DNA from: CAYUMU01 sp964445985
GTDB lineage: Bacteria; Planctomycetota; Planctomycetia; Pirellulales; S012-138
Length of the DNA stretch: 64,000 nt
Assembly (NCBI GenBank): GCA_964445985.1
Contig: CAYUMU010000002.1
Span: forward strand, 107,009 to 171,008
Direction: 5' to 3'
In this document: positions 52,273 through 62,339 of the stretch, piece after piece
Position numbering within the stretch: position 1 is the first letter of the stretch
How the letters are laid out: each line of letters begins with the position of its first letter
The notes under the pieces: generated by a model
The model's input: only the letters and a program-made list of their open reading frames with translations
Database searches by the model: none
What the model was told of the DNA's origin: nothing
Translations under genes and position numbers: made by a program

Positions 52273-52497
52273 ATGAGCTCGAAACCAAAAGGGACGCCGG
52301 AAGAGACAGCCAAGGAAACGACCATCGATCCCGAGAATCCCTCGGAGACGTGCCTTGCCCAGCCCAATCCTCCAACGGATTCCGGCCCGCTCACGGCGGA
52401 GGAAAGGCCGCGATTGCTGGCACATTTCAAAGAGATTCAACATTTTCAAAAGGCGGCGGGCCACGATCAACGGGGGCCGTCGCTGCGCAACCCATGA
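52273..52497 (+). CDS. Small hypothetical protein
   Basis: 74-residue polar, acidic frame starting at ATG 52273 (MSSKPKGTPEETAKETTIDP). It is rich in Pro, Glu and Thr with one helix (LTAEERPRLLAHFKEIQHFQKAA). No ribosome binding site stands out and no family is recognised. The residue make-up is more protein-like than that of other short frames nearby, but evidence is thin. Confidence 0.35.
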   Translation: MSSKPKGTPEETAKETTIDPENPSETCLAQPNPPTDSGPLTAEERPRLLAHFKEIQHFQKAAGHDQRGPSLRNP

Positions 52498-52632
52498 TGC
52501 CGCGCCGGAGCAGCGGGAAGGCGGCGCCCACGGATTGGCCCGCCGGCTTCGACCGCCCACACGCCCCGCGGGATTAGGGAACGGCCGGTTGACCGGAATT
52601 CGGCGAACGATTATCATTTTTGCTTACGTTGC

Positions 52633-52707
52633 GGTGGCTGTAGCTCAGTCGGTTAGAGCACCAGATTGTGGATCTGGGGGTCGGGGGTTCAAGTCCCCTC
52701 AGTCACC
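52633..52707 (+). tRNA. tRNA-His (GTG)
   Basis: Cloverleaf with acceptor GTGGCTG/CAGTCAC plus the extra G at position -1 (base 52633) facing C73, the identity feature of histidine tRNAs. The D arm is AGCTCAGTCGGTTAGAGCA. The anticodon stem CCAGA/TCTGG closes loop TTGTGGA, giving anticodon GTG. The T arm is GGGGG TTCAAGT CCCCT, with one G-T pair at its base. CCA is only partly encoded. Confidence 0.95.
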
Positions 52708-52740
52708 CTCGCAAGGTTACGCCTTGCATTGACTTACGCG

Positions 52741-52778
52741 AAACCGGGTGGATTGAGACTCGCCCGGTTTTTGTTTTT
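52741..52778 (+). terminator. Intrinsic terminator after tRNA-His
   Basis: AAACCGGGTG (52741-52750) pairs with CGCCCGGTTT (52761-52770), 10 pairs with one G-T wobble, followed by the T-rich tail TTGTTTTT. It lies 33 bases after the tRNA. Confidence 0.82.
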
Positions 52779-52862
52779 GCGCGGCCCTCCCACGGGTGTC
52801 AACAAGGCCGTCTGGCCCTCGACAGGATTGGAAAGCTCCAATTCAGACCGTGACTTTGGGGG

Positions 52863-53498
52863 CTAGTACAGGCGATTCTTATAGGAATCTTCGATCTGTT
52901 GCCGCAGGGGCTCGACTTCGAGTCCTTCCATCTTTACTTGATCGACGAGAACCTGGGCGAAGTCGAAAGTGGGCGGCTCGGAATCCTGGGAGGACCACTC
53001 CCATAGCTTCGAGCGAATCAGGGCCTTAGCGCACTGGAAGTAGCACTCTTCGACCTCCACTGCGATGCCTACGCGCGGCTGTTGCCCCTGTTTGATCATG
53101 GAAGCCAGCACGTCGTCGTCTCGAATCACGCAGGCCCGACCGTTCACGCGGAGCGTTTCACCCAGGCCGGGAGTCAGGAACAGCAGACCAACCCGACCGG
53201 TTTGAACGATGTTGCGCAGGCTGTCCATGCGACGATTGCCTTTCCATTCAGGAATCGCCAGCGTCTTGGCATCCAACACTTTGGCAACATCGGGCATGTC
53301 GCCCCGAGGAGAGACGTCGCATTTGCCGTCGCTGCCGACCGTGCCCAACAGCAGAAAGGGCGACGTGGCAATAAATGCCGTCATGTGCTCATCGAGCTCA
53401 GACAACTGCTTCTTTAGTACCGCCTCGCTGGGCGAACCAAGCAACTCGGTCAGCTCCGCGGCCGATGTGAGAATGTTTTTGAAACGCTCAATGCTCAT
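52863..53498 (-). CDS. Pyridoxamine 5'-phosphate oxidase-family flavoprotein (MSMEG_1061-like)
   Basis: 211-residue soluble split-barrel protein. The start is ATG 53498 (MSIERFKNILTSAAELTELLG); the frame continues far upstream but without protein-like content. Landmarks: LDEHMTAFIATSPFLLLGTVGSDGKCDVSPRGD (about 33-65), TLAIPEWKGNRRMDSLRNIVQTGRVGLLFLTPG and ETLRVNGRACVI, typical of the PNPOx-like subfamily with FMN or F420 binding. The C-terminus has VEVEECYFQCAKALIRSKLWEW, a family-typical helix. True PdxH activity is unlikely. The electron donor and substrate are unknown. Confidence 0.9.
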   Translation of the reverse strand: MSIERFKNILTSAAELTELLGSPSEAVLKKQLSELDEHMTAFIATSPFLLLGTVGSDGKCDVSPRGDMPDVAKVLDAKTLAIPEWKGNRRMDSLRNIVQTGRVGLLFLTPGLGETLRVNGRACVIRDDDVLASMIKQGQQPRVGIAVEVEECYFQCAKALIRSKLWEWSSQDSEPPTFDFAQVLVDQVKMEGLEVEPLRQQIEDSYKNRLY

Positions 53499-54038
53499 AG
53501 GGATCAGTTCCTGCTGGTCGTCACGTTCTGACGGCGACGGAGGCCAGGGCCTTCCTGCTTGAGATCTTTCTGGTTGCCATCCAGGTTCACCCGCGCCTGG
53601 AGACCATCGGCTTCCTAGTTGATGGAACTCTTCTGAACATTGCACTTCTTGAAGTCGATCAGGCTGGTTTGTTTGCTTTTGAGAGCAGCCAGTCAGGGAC
53701 GAGCGGCATGGATTTCCGGGAGTTTTCCGTAGTTTACCATTGTGGGCAAGCAAAAGCATTATGGAGCTCGTCGGAACCGTAGCCAGCCGCCTGAGTTCGA
53801 CGAGGTTGCTGGTGGTGCAGCCACCTGTCGCCAGATTAAGATGGCCGCGGGGACGACCACGCTCGAAGGGGCAGGCATTGTTGCCGCCTCGCTCCCCACT
53901 GCGCCAGGTTGCCCCTGGATGGTTCGAGCCGCTGTTACCGCCCCCTATTGTACTCGCCGCTGCCGCCTTGGCATCATCGCTCAAGCGTGGCATATTTGAA
54001 TCGATCTTCTCCCTTTGCTTCAGCCCCCGAGCCACGCC
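53499..54038. other. 540-base divergent intergenic stretch; nothing recognised
   Basis: Long frames cross this region in several phases, but none has a ribosome binding site or a recognisable domain. It should contain the promoters of the PNPOx-like gene and the lactonase. Confidence 0.45.
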
Positions 54039-55181
54039 ATGAAACCAACTCGCGCTCTGTATGCCCTCCTGCCATGGGCGACCGCCATGTTGATCAGCCC
54101 TGTCCTATCTCAGGCCGAAGACTCCTTGGTTTTTGTCTCGTCGTTCGCCGCGGGCGACCAGGGGGCGATTCAAGCCTATCGCCTGAATGATCAGAGCGGC
54201 GTGTTGACTCCGGCCAGCAAGACCACGGGGGTTGAGAACCCATTCTTCCTGGCCCTGGGACCCGATGGCAAACATCTGTATTCGATCCACGCCGCCAAGT
54301 TCGGCGGCCAAGATCCAGGGCAGATTGCCGCCTATAAGATTGTCGGAAAATCTGGCGAACTGGAGCTGATCAATCGCCAGTCCACGCTGGGAGTCGCGTC
54401 CTGTTATTTGGATGTCGATGCCAAAGGCAAAGCCATTCTGGTGGCCAATTACACGTCGGGCAGCGTGGCTTCGCTGCCGATTCAAGAAGATGGCTCGCTG
54501 GCCGAATCGGCTAGTCATTTCCAACATAGCGGGTCCAGCATTGACCCGGCCCGACAGAAGGAACCGCACGCCCACAGTATTGTGGTCAGCCCCGATAATC
54601 GCTTTGCCTACGCGGCCGACCTGGGGCTCGACCAGGTGCTGTGCTACCGACTCGACCCGGCCACGGCCAAGCTTACACCGGCCGATCCACCGTTTGCCAA
54701 AACGCCTGCCGGCGCCGGCCCTCGCCATCTCACGTTCCACCCCACTGCGCCGCTCGTTTATGTCATTAATGAACTAAGCAACTCAGTGACGGTGTTCGAT
54801 TATGACGCCAGAACCGGCAAACTCACCGAAAAGCAGAATATTTCCACCTTGCCGACCGATTCCCATGGCAAGAGCTATTGCGCCGATCTCAAGATCACGC
54901 CCGACGGCAAATATCTATATGGAACCAATCGCGGCCATGACAGTATTGCGGCCTATCGGATTGCCGAGGACGGCCGGCTGGCGCTGATTGAGATTACGCC
55001 CAGCCTGGGCAAAGGGCCGCAAAATTTGGCCATTACGCCGGGGGGAAACTTGCTGATCTGCGCCAACATGCCAGGCAAGAACGTGGCAGTCTTCCGCATT
55101 GACACTGATTCAGGCAAGCTCAAGTCCGTGGGCGAGCCGACGGAACTTAACAGCCCATCTTGTATTATGCTGTTGCCGTAA
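54039..55181 (+). CDS. Exported lactonase-family seven-bladed beta-propeller protein
   Basis: 380-residue protein of the lactonase family (6-phosphogluconolactonase type, PF10282). The signal is MKPTRALYALLPWATAMLIS with cleavage after SQAED. Propeller blades are visible as repeats: VENPFFLALGPDGKHLYSIH, GVASCYLDVDAKGKAILVANYTSGSV, HAHSIVVSPDNRFAYAADLGLDQVLCY, GAGPRHLTFHPTAPLVYVINELSNSV and KITPDGKYLYGTNRGHDSIAAY, closed by GKGPQNLAITPGGNLLICAN. Cytoplasmic Pgl would lack a signal, so this exported form probably acts on another lactone or is a binding protein. It converges with the sulfatase gene. Confidence 0.92.
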   Translation: MKPTRALYALLPWATAMLISPVLSQAEDSLVFVSSFAAGDQGAIQAYRLNDQSGVLTPASKTTGVENPFFLALGPDGKHLYSIHAAKFGGQDPGQIAAYKIVGKSGELELINRQSTLGVASCYLDVDAKGKAILVANYTSGSVASLPIQEDGSLAESASHFQHSGSSIDPARQKEPHAHSIVVSPDNRFAYAADLGLDQVLCYRLDPATAKLTPADPPFAKTPAGAGPRHLTFHPTAPLVYVINELSNSVTVFDYDARTGKLTEKQNISTLPTDSHGKSYCADLKITPDGKYLYGTNRGHDSIAAYRIAEDGRLALIEITPSLGKGPQNLAITPGGNLLICANMPGKNVAVFRIDTDSGKLKSVGEPTELNSPSCIMLLP

Positions 55182-55215
55182 CGAGATAGGATGGGCTCAC
55201 CCTGCTTTCATGCGC

Positions 55216-55243
55216 CATGCTTACGCCCCAAGGCGTAAGCATG
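55216..55243 (+). terminator. Hairpin after the lactonase gene
   Basis: Perfect 12-base stem CATGCTTACGCC (55216-55227) and GGCGTAAGCATG (55232-55243) with loop CCAA, 34 bases past the stop. No T-run, but the position between convergent genes fits termination in both directions. Confidence 0.5.
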
Positions 55244-55275
55244 CCTCGGCATCAACGCGATACAAATGAATCGAC

Positions 55276-56955
55276 TCAAGACGCTGGTTGCGAACCGGCA
55301 ACCAGCGTCTTCATGCTTTCCAGTTGCGCGTTCCATAACCGCTCCAGCTCGCGCACCTTGTCTGGCTGCTGGTCGGCCAGGTTGTGCATTTCGCCGCGAT
55401 CCGTCGCCAGGTTATAAAGTTCCCAGGCGTCGCCTTTGGCGGCGACCAACTTCCAATCGCCCACGCGAATCGCTCGATTTCCTTCGTGCAGCCACCACAG
55501 GCTATCGCGCGGCACCACGACATCGCTGGCCAGTGCCGGTGTAAAGCTTTTGCCTGGCGACTGGGGTAGTTTCGCGCCATTCCACTCGGTCGGCAGTTGG
55601 CCGCCGGCCAATTCCAGCACCGTGGGCACAACATCCACCACGTGGACGGGCGTATGGCGAAACTCGCCGCGCGCCGCAATTCCTCGCGGCCAATGCACAA
55701 TGAACGGCGTGCTGATGCCGCCTTCGTGGACCCAGGTTTTATGCCGGCGGAACGGTGTGTTGGCCGCGCTGGAAAAGCCTGGCCCTAAGCAAAGGTAGCT
55801 GGCCGCCGAACCTGGCGCGGCTTGAGGGTCATGCCCTCCGTGGCGCACCATGATTTCGGCGCTGGCGCCGTTATCGGAGGCGAAAATAATCAGGGTATTA
55901 TCCCAGGCCCCCATGGCTTTCAACTGTGTCAGAAACCGGCCAATCTCACGATCCATGCGATCGACCATCGCGGCATGAATACTCATTTTCGTGGCTTGAA
56001 ATGCCTGTTGCTCAGGAGTCAATTCCGTCCACGGCAGAGGCCGGTTCACTTCGCCCGGCCCTAGCTTTTTGAGTGCCTCGGGGAAGTGATAGGGCGGACC
56101 GACTTCGGTCTCCAGCTTGGAGAGATCGGCCGTCAATAGGCCGCTCTGGCGTTGACGCGCATGACGTTCCGCGCGCAGCGCATCCCAGCCACCGTCATAG
56201 CGTCCCTGATAGCGGGCAATATCTTCGGCCGGCGCATGCAGCGGAAAGTGCGGCGCAATGAATGCCAGGTAATGAAAGAAGGGCCGATCGCCATGCTGCT
56301 GGGCATGCCGCTGCAAACAGCCAATCGCATGATCCACGGTGGCCGAGGTGGTGTAGTAGCCGGACTCGTCCGCCTCGACCTTTACCGGCTTGTCATTCAG
56401 AAGATTGCCGGCCGCCGTGAAAAAATTGCCCTGGTTGCGCACGTCGAGCGATTCATCGAAACCGCCAGCCAGCACGGGGCCATCGATATGCCATTTGCCG
56501 GAGTGATAACTGCGGTAGCCGAGCGGCTGGAGATAATCAGGCAGCAGCCGCGCCCAAGTTGGCCGCGCGCCGCGTCCGCCCCCGCCCAGTTCCGGCAACG
56601 CATCGCGCCGCACCTGCTGGGCATAAAAGCCAGTCAACAGCGCCGCGCGGCTCGGCCAGCAACGAGCGGTGTTGTACGCCTGCGTAAACCGCAAACCATT
56701 CCGGGCCAGCGAATCGAGCTGCGGCGTGGCAATTTCGCCGCCGTAACAGCCGAGGTCGGAAAAGCCGAGATCGTCGGCGAGAATAATGACGATGTTGGGC
56801 ACGCTCGGCTTCGTTTCTTTCGCCTGGGTTTCCCCAGCAGCTAGCGAAAGCAGGCTCAAGGTGAGAGCAACGACGATGCCGAACCGAGCTCGCGAAACAG
56901 GGCCGCCTAGATGACGCAACCAGGCGCCCCATGAGATCATGGATTGTGCTTGCAT
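55276..56955 (-). CDS. Exported sulfatase (type I, Cys-type formylglycine)
   Basis: 559-residue sulfatase (arylsulfatase A-like). The start was set at ATG 56955; a later ATG at 56940 is possible. An internal hydrophobic signal (FGIVVALTLSLLSLAAGETQA) precedes NIVIILADDLGFSDLGCYGG, the metal-binding Asp-Asp. The maturation motif is CWPSRAALLTG, whose cysteine becomes formylglycine. Further landmarks are GKWHIDG (Lys and His), FIAPHFPLHAP, IIFASDNGAS and TPFRRHKTWVHEGGISTPF. The substrate is likely a sulfated polysaccharide. The last codons, including the TGA at 55276-55278, abut a perfect hairpin (55279-55310). Confidence 0.94.
   Translation of the reverse strand: MQAQSMISWGAWLRHLGGPVSRARFGIVVALTLSLLSLAAGETQAKETKPSVPNIVIILADDLGFSDLGCYGGEIATPQLDSLARNGLRFTQAYNTARCWPSRAALLTGFYAQQVRRDALPELGGGGRGARPTWARLLPDYLQPLGYRSYHSGKWHIDGPVLAGGFDESLDVRNQGNFFTAAGNLLNDKPVKVEADESGYYTTSATVDHAIGCLQRHAQQHGDRPFFHYLAFIAPHFPLHAPAEDIARYQGRYDGGWDALRAERHARQRQSGLLTADLSKLETEVGPPYHFPEALKKLGPGEVNRPLPWTELTPEQQAFQATKMSIHAAMVDRMDREIGRFLTQLKAMGAWDNTLIIFASDNGASAEIMVRHGGHDPQAAPGSAASYLCLGPGFSSAANTPFRRHKTWVHEGGISTPFIVHWPRGIAARGEFRHTPVHVVDVVPTVLELAGGQLPTEWNGAKLPQSPGKSFTPALASDVVVPRDSLWWLHEGNRAIRVGDWKLVAAKGDAWELYNLATDRGEMHNLADQQPDKVRELERLWNAQLESMKTLVAGSQPAS
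55279..55310 (-). terminator. Hairpin inside the 3' end of the sulfatase gene
   Basis: Perfect 13-base stem AGACGCTGGTTGC (55279-55291) and GCAACCAGCGTCT (55298-55310). It codes for the last residues before the stop and may serve in termination or mRNA protection. Confidence 0.4.
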
Positions 56956-57058
56956 GGCTCGAACCTGAAAATGAAGGAAATGCCCCGCTAGTCTTGCTGG
57001 CGGCACATCGGTATTTGGCTTGAACGATCGGCTCCCGCACGATAGCCTACCGCCCGCT

Positions 57059-58114
<1,056 letters not shown>

Positions 58115-58424
58115 AACAATTCATCCGTGGTTTGTAGAAGTTCTTGAAACGAAGAGGCCACCGGCAAGCGGCCGCGGTCGGTTTCAACCGCGGATACGAG
58201 ACGCCCAGACCGCCCACCTGCCTGTTCGTTGTACCGTTTCCGCAAGCGATCGCAATGGAGCGCGGGGCGGCCCCATGCCCTGGCCGGCGACGACATGCTT
58301 GACTTGCGCCGGCCCAGCAGGCATCTTGCCTTTTCATCGGGCATGCTAGCTGCGGTCGCCGCTCGCAGTTTCACGTGCCGGTTCTCGTCAACTACATGTC
58401 TTAACTTTCAGGCAGGGGTAGCCC
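58115..58424. other. 310-base divergent promoter region; nothing recognised
   Basis: Separates fbaB (minus) and the scramblase-like gene (plus). A weak hairpin (CCGCGGT...ACCGCGG) near 58171-58192 is the only structure. Confidence 0.4.
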
Positions 58425-59012
58425 ATGCATCCGGTGTTGAACCAGAATTTGCTCCTGGTGAAGGAGCACGTCGGTTTTTTCAAGCTGGCGAAGAACTTCG
58501 ATATCTTCGATCCCAATACCCAGCAAAAGATCATGGAGTGCCGCGAGCCGAGGATCGGCCCTTTTGCCCGGATGTTTCGCCTGACCGACTACCGCCGTCA
58601 CACGCCGTTCCATATTGAAGTGACCACGCCCGAGGGCGAACCCGTGCTGGCCGTGAACCGCCGCACGACCATCTTGCGGTCGATGGTCAAAGTGCTCGAC
58701 GACCGCGGCGAAAAGATCGGCGGCTTCCGCCAGCGGCTAATTTCCATCGGCGGGGCGTTCGACGTGCTCGGCCGCGACGATCAGCCGCTGTGCGTGCTGA
58801 AAGGCACCTGGACAAGCTGGGAATTCCGGTTCTTGGCCGGCGAGAACGAACTGGCCCGCGTGACGAAGAAATGGGCCGGCCTGGGCAAGGAACTATTCAC
58901 CACGGCCGACACCTACATGATCGCCATCTCGGACCAGGTTCCGCCGGATAACCCCGTGCGGCAACTGATTGTGGGGGCCGTGCTGTGCATTGATTTGGTA
59001 CTGAAGGAGTAG
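58425..59012 (+). CDS. Scramblase / LURP-one-related protein
   Basis: 195-residue protein with the tubby-like beta-barrel pattern of the phospholipid scramblase / LURP-one-related family. MHPVLNQNLLLVKEHVGFFKLAKNFDIFDPNTQ is the first strands and helix. Then FHIEVTTPEGEPVLAVNRR, LRSMVKVLDDRGEKIGGFRQRL, FDVLGRDDQPLCVLKGTWTSWEF and ELARVTKKWAGLGKELFTTADTYMI. It ends in a hydrophobic helix (VRQLIVGAVLCIDLVL), as eukaryotic scramblases do. Bacterial members have no proven lipid-scrambling activity. The start is ATG 58425. Confidence 0.85.
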   Translation: MHPVLNQNLLLVKEHVGFFKLAKNFDIFDPNTQQKIMECREPRIGPFARMFRLTDYRRHTPFHIEVTTPEGEPVLAVNRRTTILRSMVKVLDDRGEKIGGFRQRLISIGGAFDVLGRDDQPLCVLKGTWTSWEFRFLAGENELARVTKKWAGLGKELFTTADTYMIAISDQVPPDNPVRQLIVGAVLCIDLVLKE

Positions 59013-59032
59013 CAATCATCGCCTTCGGCAGA

Positions 59033-60226
59033 TCAGTTCGGAATCAGGCCAGCCGTTTGTGGGTCGTAGCGGAAATCTCCGATCGTCCCAGCTTTAATTT
59101 TTTTAATCGCCTCTTCAATCACGGGCAGTGGAATCAGAAACCACTCCTTGGGTTCCACCTGGGAACCGAAACGATCTTTTAATTCCAAGTCCAAGCGAGC
59201 GCTGCTGAAAAAACGGTGGAGCAACGTCTCGAGTTTTTTGCGGTTGACATTCGCCAGTTTGAAGGCGGCGACCACTTCCACCTCGGCGAGCAGATAGGTG
59301 GGGTCTTTCTTCGCGCCCGCGATTCGGCTTTTCACGTCCCCGCCGGTTACGCCGATTTTGTGAATGACAGACCTATGCTCCGCCACATAGGGATGGTCCG
59401 ACTTGCTCCTGAGCACATAGATAGAACCTGTCGCCAGGTCGTCTTCCTCCTCAACTTCGGAGAACAGCGGCCCAAAGCCCGGCTCGGTAATGCGGCGGCT
59501 GGTCTTGTCCTTATATAGGGCGCGTTGCAGTGAGCGCTGGAGCAGATCGCTTTCCGTGCCGTTGTCGTAAACAACTCTCAGGCGGCGATTCTGGCGGCCA
59601 TACTCGCTGACAAAGCGTTCGCCCAACTCGGCAACGAGCACCTTCTGCCCTTCAAGAATGAACAGGTCGCCTTTCTCGACCTCCCCGTACTCTTTGAATT
59701 TCACGGTTCGCCGCTTGCCGGTCTCCAACTCACGTTGCACGCTTTCGAAGATCGGCTTGAAAATCTCGAAGTCTTTGCACGGCGCTCGCTGGGCAACTTC
59801 CTCGGCGGCCCGGATCTCGTCTCGGCTGCGCACATGCACGAGTCGCGAGACGGCGCCCTCCGGCAAGGCCTCCACCCCCAGCGAGGCTAGCAACGCTTCG
59901 TCGCCAGGCTCGTCTTCCGCCTGGTTGGCCGCGGCGTGGGTTCCAGCGTCGAGCAGTCCTCGCGAATCCCAATCCTTGAGCACTTCGCGACATTCGGCGG
60001 AATCCCGAATTCGATCCAGCCTCACCGCATACAGCCGCTCAAAGATATCCCGATGCTCACCGTGCTCGGGCGCCCTGCCGTGTTCTTCCACAAACCGTTC
60101 AATTTCCTCAAAGCCCGCCATGATTCGCTGCTCTCTGGCAGTCCGCCCGCCGGTTGCGGCCGGGGCCGTTTCCACGCCCAATTCGCCGAGCAATTCCAGG
60201 TCTTCATTCGTGGCGCGTTCACGCAT
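59033..60226 (-). CDS. GIY-YIG nuclease-domain protein, restriction-like
   Basis: 397-residue protein whose C-terminal part (about 267-375) is a GIY-YIG endonuclease domain of the T5orf172/MUG113 branch. GSIYVLRSK is the GIY strand, HKIGVTGGDVKSRIAGAKKDPTYL the YIG strand with the catalytic arginine, and KKLETLLHRFF supplies the metal-binding glutamate. The N-terminal about 180 residues are helical and charged (FVEEHGRAPEHGEHRDIFERLYAVRLDRIR). A beta-rich middle (EVEKGDLFILEGQKVLVAELGERF, LRVVYDNGTESDLLQRSL) may contact DNA. The ATG overlaps the helicase stop by 8 bases, so both are made together. A candidate nuclease for a modification-linked defence system. Confidence 0.88.
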   Translation of the reverse strand: MRERATNEDLELLGELGVETAPAATGGRTAREQRIMAGFEEIERFVEEHGRAPEHGEHRDIFERLYAVRLDRIRDSAECREVLKDWDSRGLLDAGTHAAANQAEDEPGDEALLASLGVEALPEGAVSRLVHVRSRDEIRAAEEVAQRAPCKDFEIFKPIFESVQRELETGKRRTVKFKEYGEVEKGDLFILEGQKVLVAELGERFVSEYGRQNRRLRVVYDNGTESDLLQRSLQRALYKDKTSRRITEPGFGPLFSEVEEEDDLATGSIYVLRSKSDHPYVAEHRSVIHKIGVTGGDVKSRIAGAKKDPTYLLAEVEVVAAFKLANVNRKKLETLLHRFFSSARLDLELKDRFGSQVEPKEWFLIPLPVIEEAIKKIKAGTIGDFRYDPQTAGLIPN

Positions 60227-62270
60227 TGCCGCCCTCCTTTACCATGCGTTGCAAGTAGGCAATCCCCTCGGCCATCCGCTTTTCCCACGGGTCCGCGGCG
60301 GTCAACAGTGGCAGGCGTCCTTTCTCCGTTTTGAACCGCTTGGCGCGTTTCACCAATTCGCGCGCTTCTTCCAGCGTCATGCTGACCCGCTTTCCCGCAA
60401 TCACATCCGCAACTTGCTTGAGCCGTTCCTCGCTCATCGACTTCGCCAGAATCGCGTAGGCTTCTCCAAACGGATTGATGCGGTCGATGAGATCAATATC
60501 GAGCTCCGTCACCGAGAGGGCGAACTTCCGCACTCCGTCGATGAGCGACGTGTTTCTGAATTCGTCCCCCCCGCCTGCCATGATCGCCTTCTTGGCTTGC
60601 TGAACCACGTTCAAGGCCGCGATCGCGTGTTGCCTTACGGCTTCCTGATCTTCCTCGTCCAGGTTCGGGAACTTCTCCTTCACGATTTTACCCATCCGCG
60701 CCTGCGTCAGTTCCTCCGGCGGCAGTTCATCGTCGAACAGCCCGCGCTCAATGGCTTGCTTATCCTGCACGAACGCGGTCACCAACTCGGTCAAGTCCTC
60801 ATGGCAAATCCGTGCGGCCGCGGGGCTTTTCGGTTCCGCCAGTCCCCGGATTTCCATTTGCACCAGGCCCGTCTCGGCGTTGATCCCCACATTGCAGTGG
60901 TTCGGCCGATAGCCGCCATCCCCGTAATCCAGGCCAGGCGTTGGCGCATTCTGGGGGTGCTTGGGCCGAAATTCAAATCGCGGGGCTAGCACCTGCTCCA
61001 TCAGCAGGCTGGCGGCGATCGCCTTGAGCGTGTCGTTCACCGCCTCCGTTACCGTTCCCTCGCTGGCATCGGGTTCGGCAATCAGGTTCGTAAAGCGGGC
61101 TCGGGTCTTGCCCGGCGCGTCGCGGGTGGCGCGGCCGATGATCTGCACGATTTCGGTCAGGCTTGATCGATACCCCACCGTCAGCGCATGTTCGCACCAA
61201 ATCCAGTCAAAGCCCTCCTTGGCCATCCCCAGCGCAATAATAAGATCCACGTGATCGCGGTTGTTTTTCTGGGTGGGATCCTTCAGGGCCGCCGCGACCT
61301 TTTCCCGCTTGGCTGGTTCGTCGTCCACCAGATCGGCAATTTTGAGAATCTTGCCCTCGGCGGTTTTCACCAATTGAAACCCCGTTTGCGGATCAACGCC
61401 TTGCCATTCCCCCAGTTCCTCAATGATATGTTCCACCTCGCGAATTTTGTCTTTGGTGCTCTCCCGCGAGTTCACATTGGGAATATGCAGGATGGTCTTT
61501 TCGCCTGGGTTCAGCACCGTCAGAATTTTGTCGGCATAGCTGCCGGCATAAAAGTAATAGCCGATATCGAGTTGCTTGAGATACTCGTAGCCATTGAGCT
61601 GCTCATAGTAGGTATAGGTAACCGTTTCGAACCTGGATTCATCATCGGGATGCAGCACCGCCTCGGCGTCGCCGCGAAAGTACGAGCCGGTCATGGCCAC
61701 CAGGTGCGTCTTGTCGCGAGCCATCAGTTGCCGCACGTGGTCGCCCAGCCGGTTGTCGGGGTTCGCCGAAACGTGATGAAACTCGTCCACCACAATCAAA
61801 CGGTCGTCAAAAACCTCCGCGCCAAACTTGTCCACGGCAAACCGGAAGGTGGCGTGCGTGCAAACCAGCACCCGGTCGTCGCTGGCCAAGAACCTTTTTA
61901 CCGCCTCCACCTTGCCGCCATTGTCGCCCCCGGGGGCATTGCACAAGTTCCACTTGGGCTCCACTTTCCAATCCGCCCAAAATCCGAACTGGCTAAGCGG
62001 CTCATCGTAAAAGCTGGCGCCGATCGATTTTTCCGGCACCACGATGATCGCCTGCTTGAGCTTCTGATTCGCCAGCTTGTCCAGCGCGATGAACATCAGC
62101 GCCCGGCTTTTGCCCGAAGCCGGCGGCGATTTGATGAGCAGATACTGCTCGCCGCGCTTCTGGTAAGCCCGCTCCTGCATCGGCCGCATGCCCCAGAGGT
62201 TCGATGTTGTCGAACGGCCATCGTGGGCGTATTTGACGGAGACGGAGGGGATGGAGATGGGTTGGTTCAT
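60219..62270 (-). CDS. DEAD/DEAH-type superfamily 2 helicase, restriction-like
   Basis: 683-residue SF2 helicase/translocase. Motif I is SPPASGKSRAL (Lys54), Ia IIVVPEKS, motif II VVDEFHH (DEFH in place of DEAH, residues 162-165), III VAMTGSYF and VI QIIGRATRDAPGK (about 376-387). The part between about 390 and 683 is mostly helical (VTELDIDLIDRINPFGEAYAIL...VSMTLEEARELVKRAKRFK). It has no nuclease motif of its own; the nuclease function would come from the GIY-YIG protein encoded by the overlapping next gene. The upstream methyltransferase gene is separated by a transposase gene. Cytoplasmic. Confidence 0.92.
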   Translation of the reverse strand: MNQPISIPSVSVKYAHDGRSTTSNLWGMRPMQERAYQKRGEQYLLIKSPPASGKSRALMFIALDKLANQKLKQAIIVVPEKSIGASFYDEPLSQFGFWADWKVEPKWNLCNAPGGDNGGKVEAVKRFLASDDRVLVCTHATFRFAVDKFGAEVFDDRLIVVDEFHHVSANPDNRLGDHVRQLMARDKTHLVAMTGSYFRGDAEAVLHPDDESRFETVTYTYYEQLNGYEYLKQLDIGYYFYAGSYADKILTVLNPGEKTILHIPNVNSRESTKDKIREVEHIIEELGEWQGVDPQTGFQLVKTAEGKILKIADLVDDEPAKREKVAAALKDPTQKNNRDHVDLIIALGMAKEGFDWIWCEHALTVGYRSSLTEIVQIIGRATRDAPGKTRARFTNLIAEPDASEGTVTEAVNDTLKAIAASLLMEQVLAPRFEFRPKHPQNAPTPGLDYGDGGYRPNHCNVGINAETGLVQMEIRGLAEPKSPAAARICHEDLTELVTAFVQDKQAIERGLFDDELPPEELTQARMGKIVKEKFPNLDEEDQEAVRQHAIAALNVVQQAKKAIMAGGGDEFRNTSLIDGVRKFALSVTELDIDLIDRINPFGEAYAILAKSMSEERLKQVADVIAGKRVSMTLEEARELVKRAKRFKTEKGRLPLLTAADPWEKRMAEGIAYLQRMVKEGGNA

Positions 62271-62319
62271 GCGTCCAATTCTACGAGTTAAGGCCGTTAG
62301 CCACCAGTTCCACCGTTAG

Positions 62320-62339
62320 CCACCAGCTTTAGCTGGTGG
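62320..62339. repeat. REP-type palindrome downstream of the RAYT gene
   Basis: CCACCAGCTTTAGCTGGTGG, preceded by the head GTTAG. The centre contains the stop codon of the RAYT gene (minus strand TAA). Related copies form the array at 62802-62985. Confidence 0.8.

Noticed and set aside
60958..62291. Plus-strand frames opposite the helicase
   Set aside because: No motifs or ribosome binding sites; all helicase motifs are intact on the minus strand.
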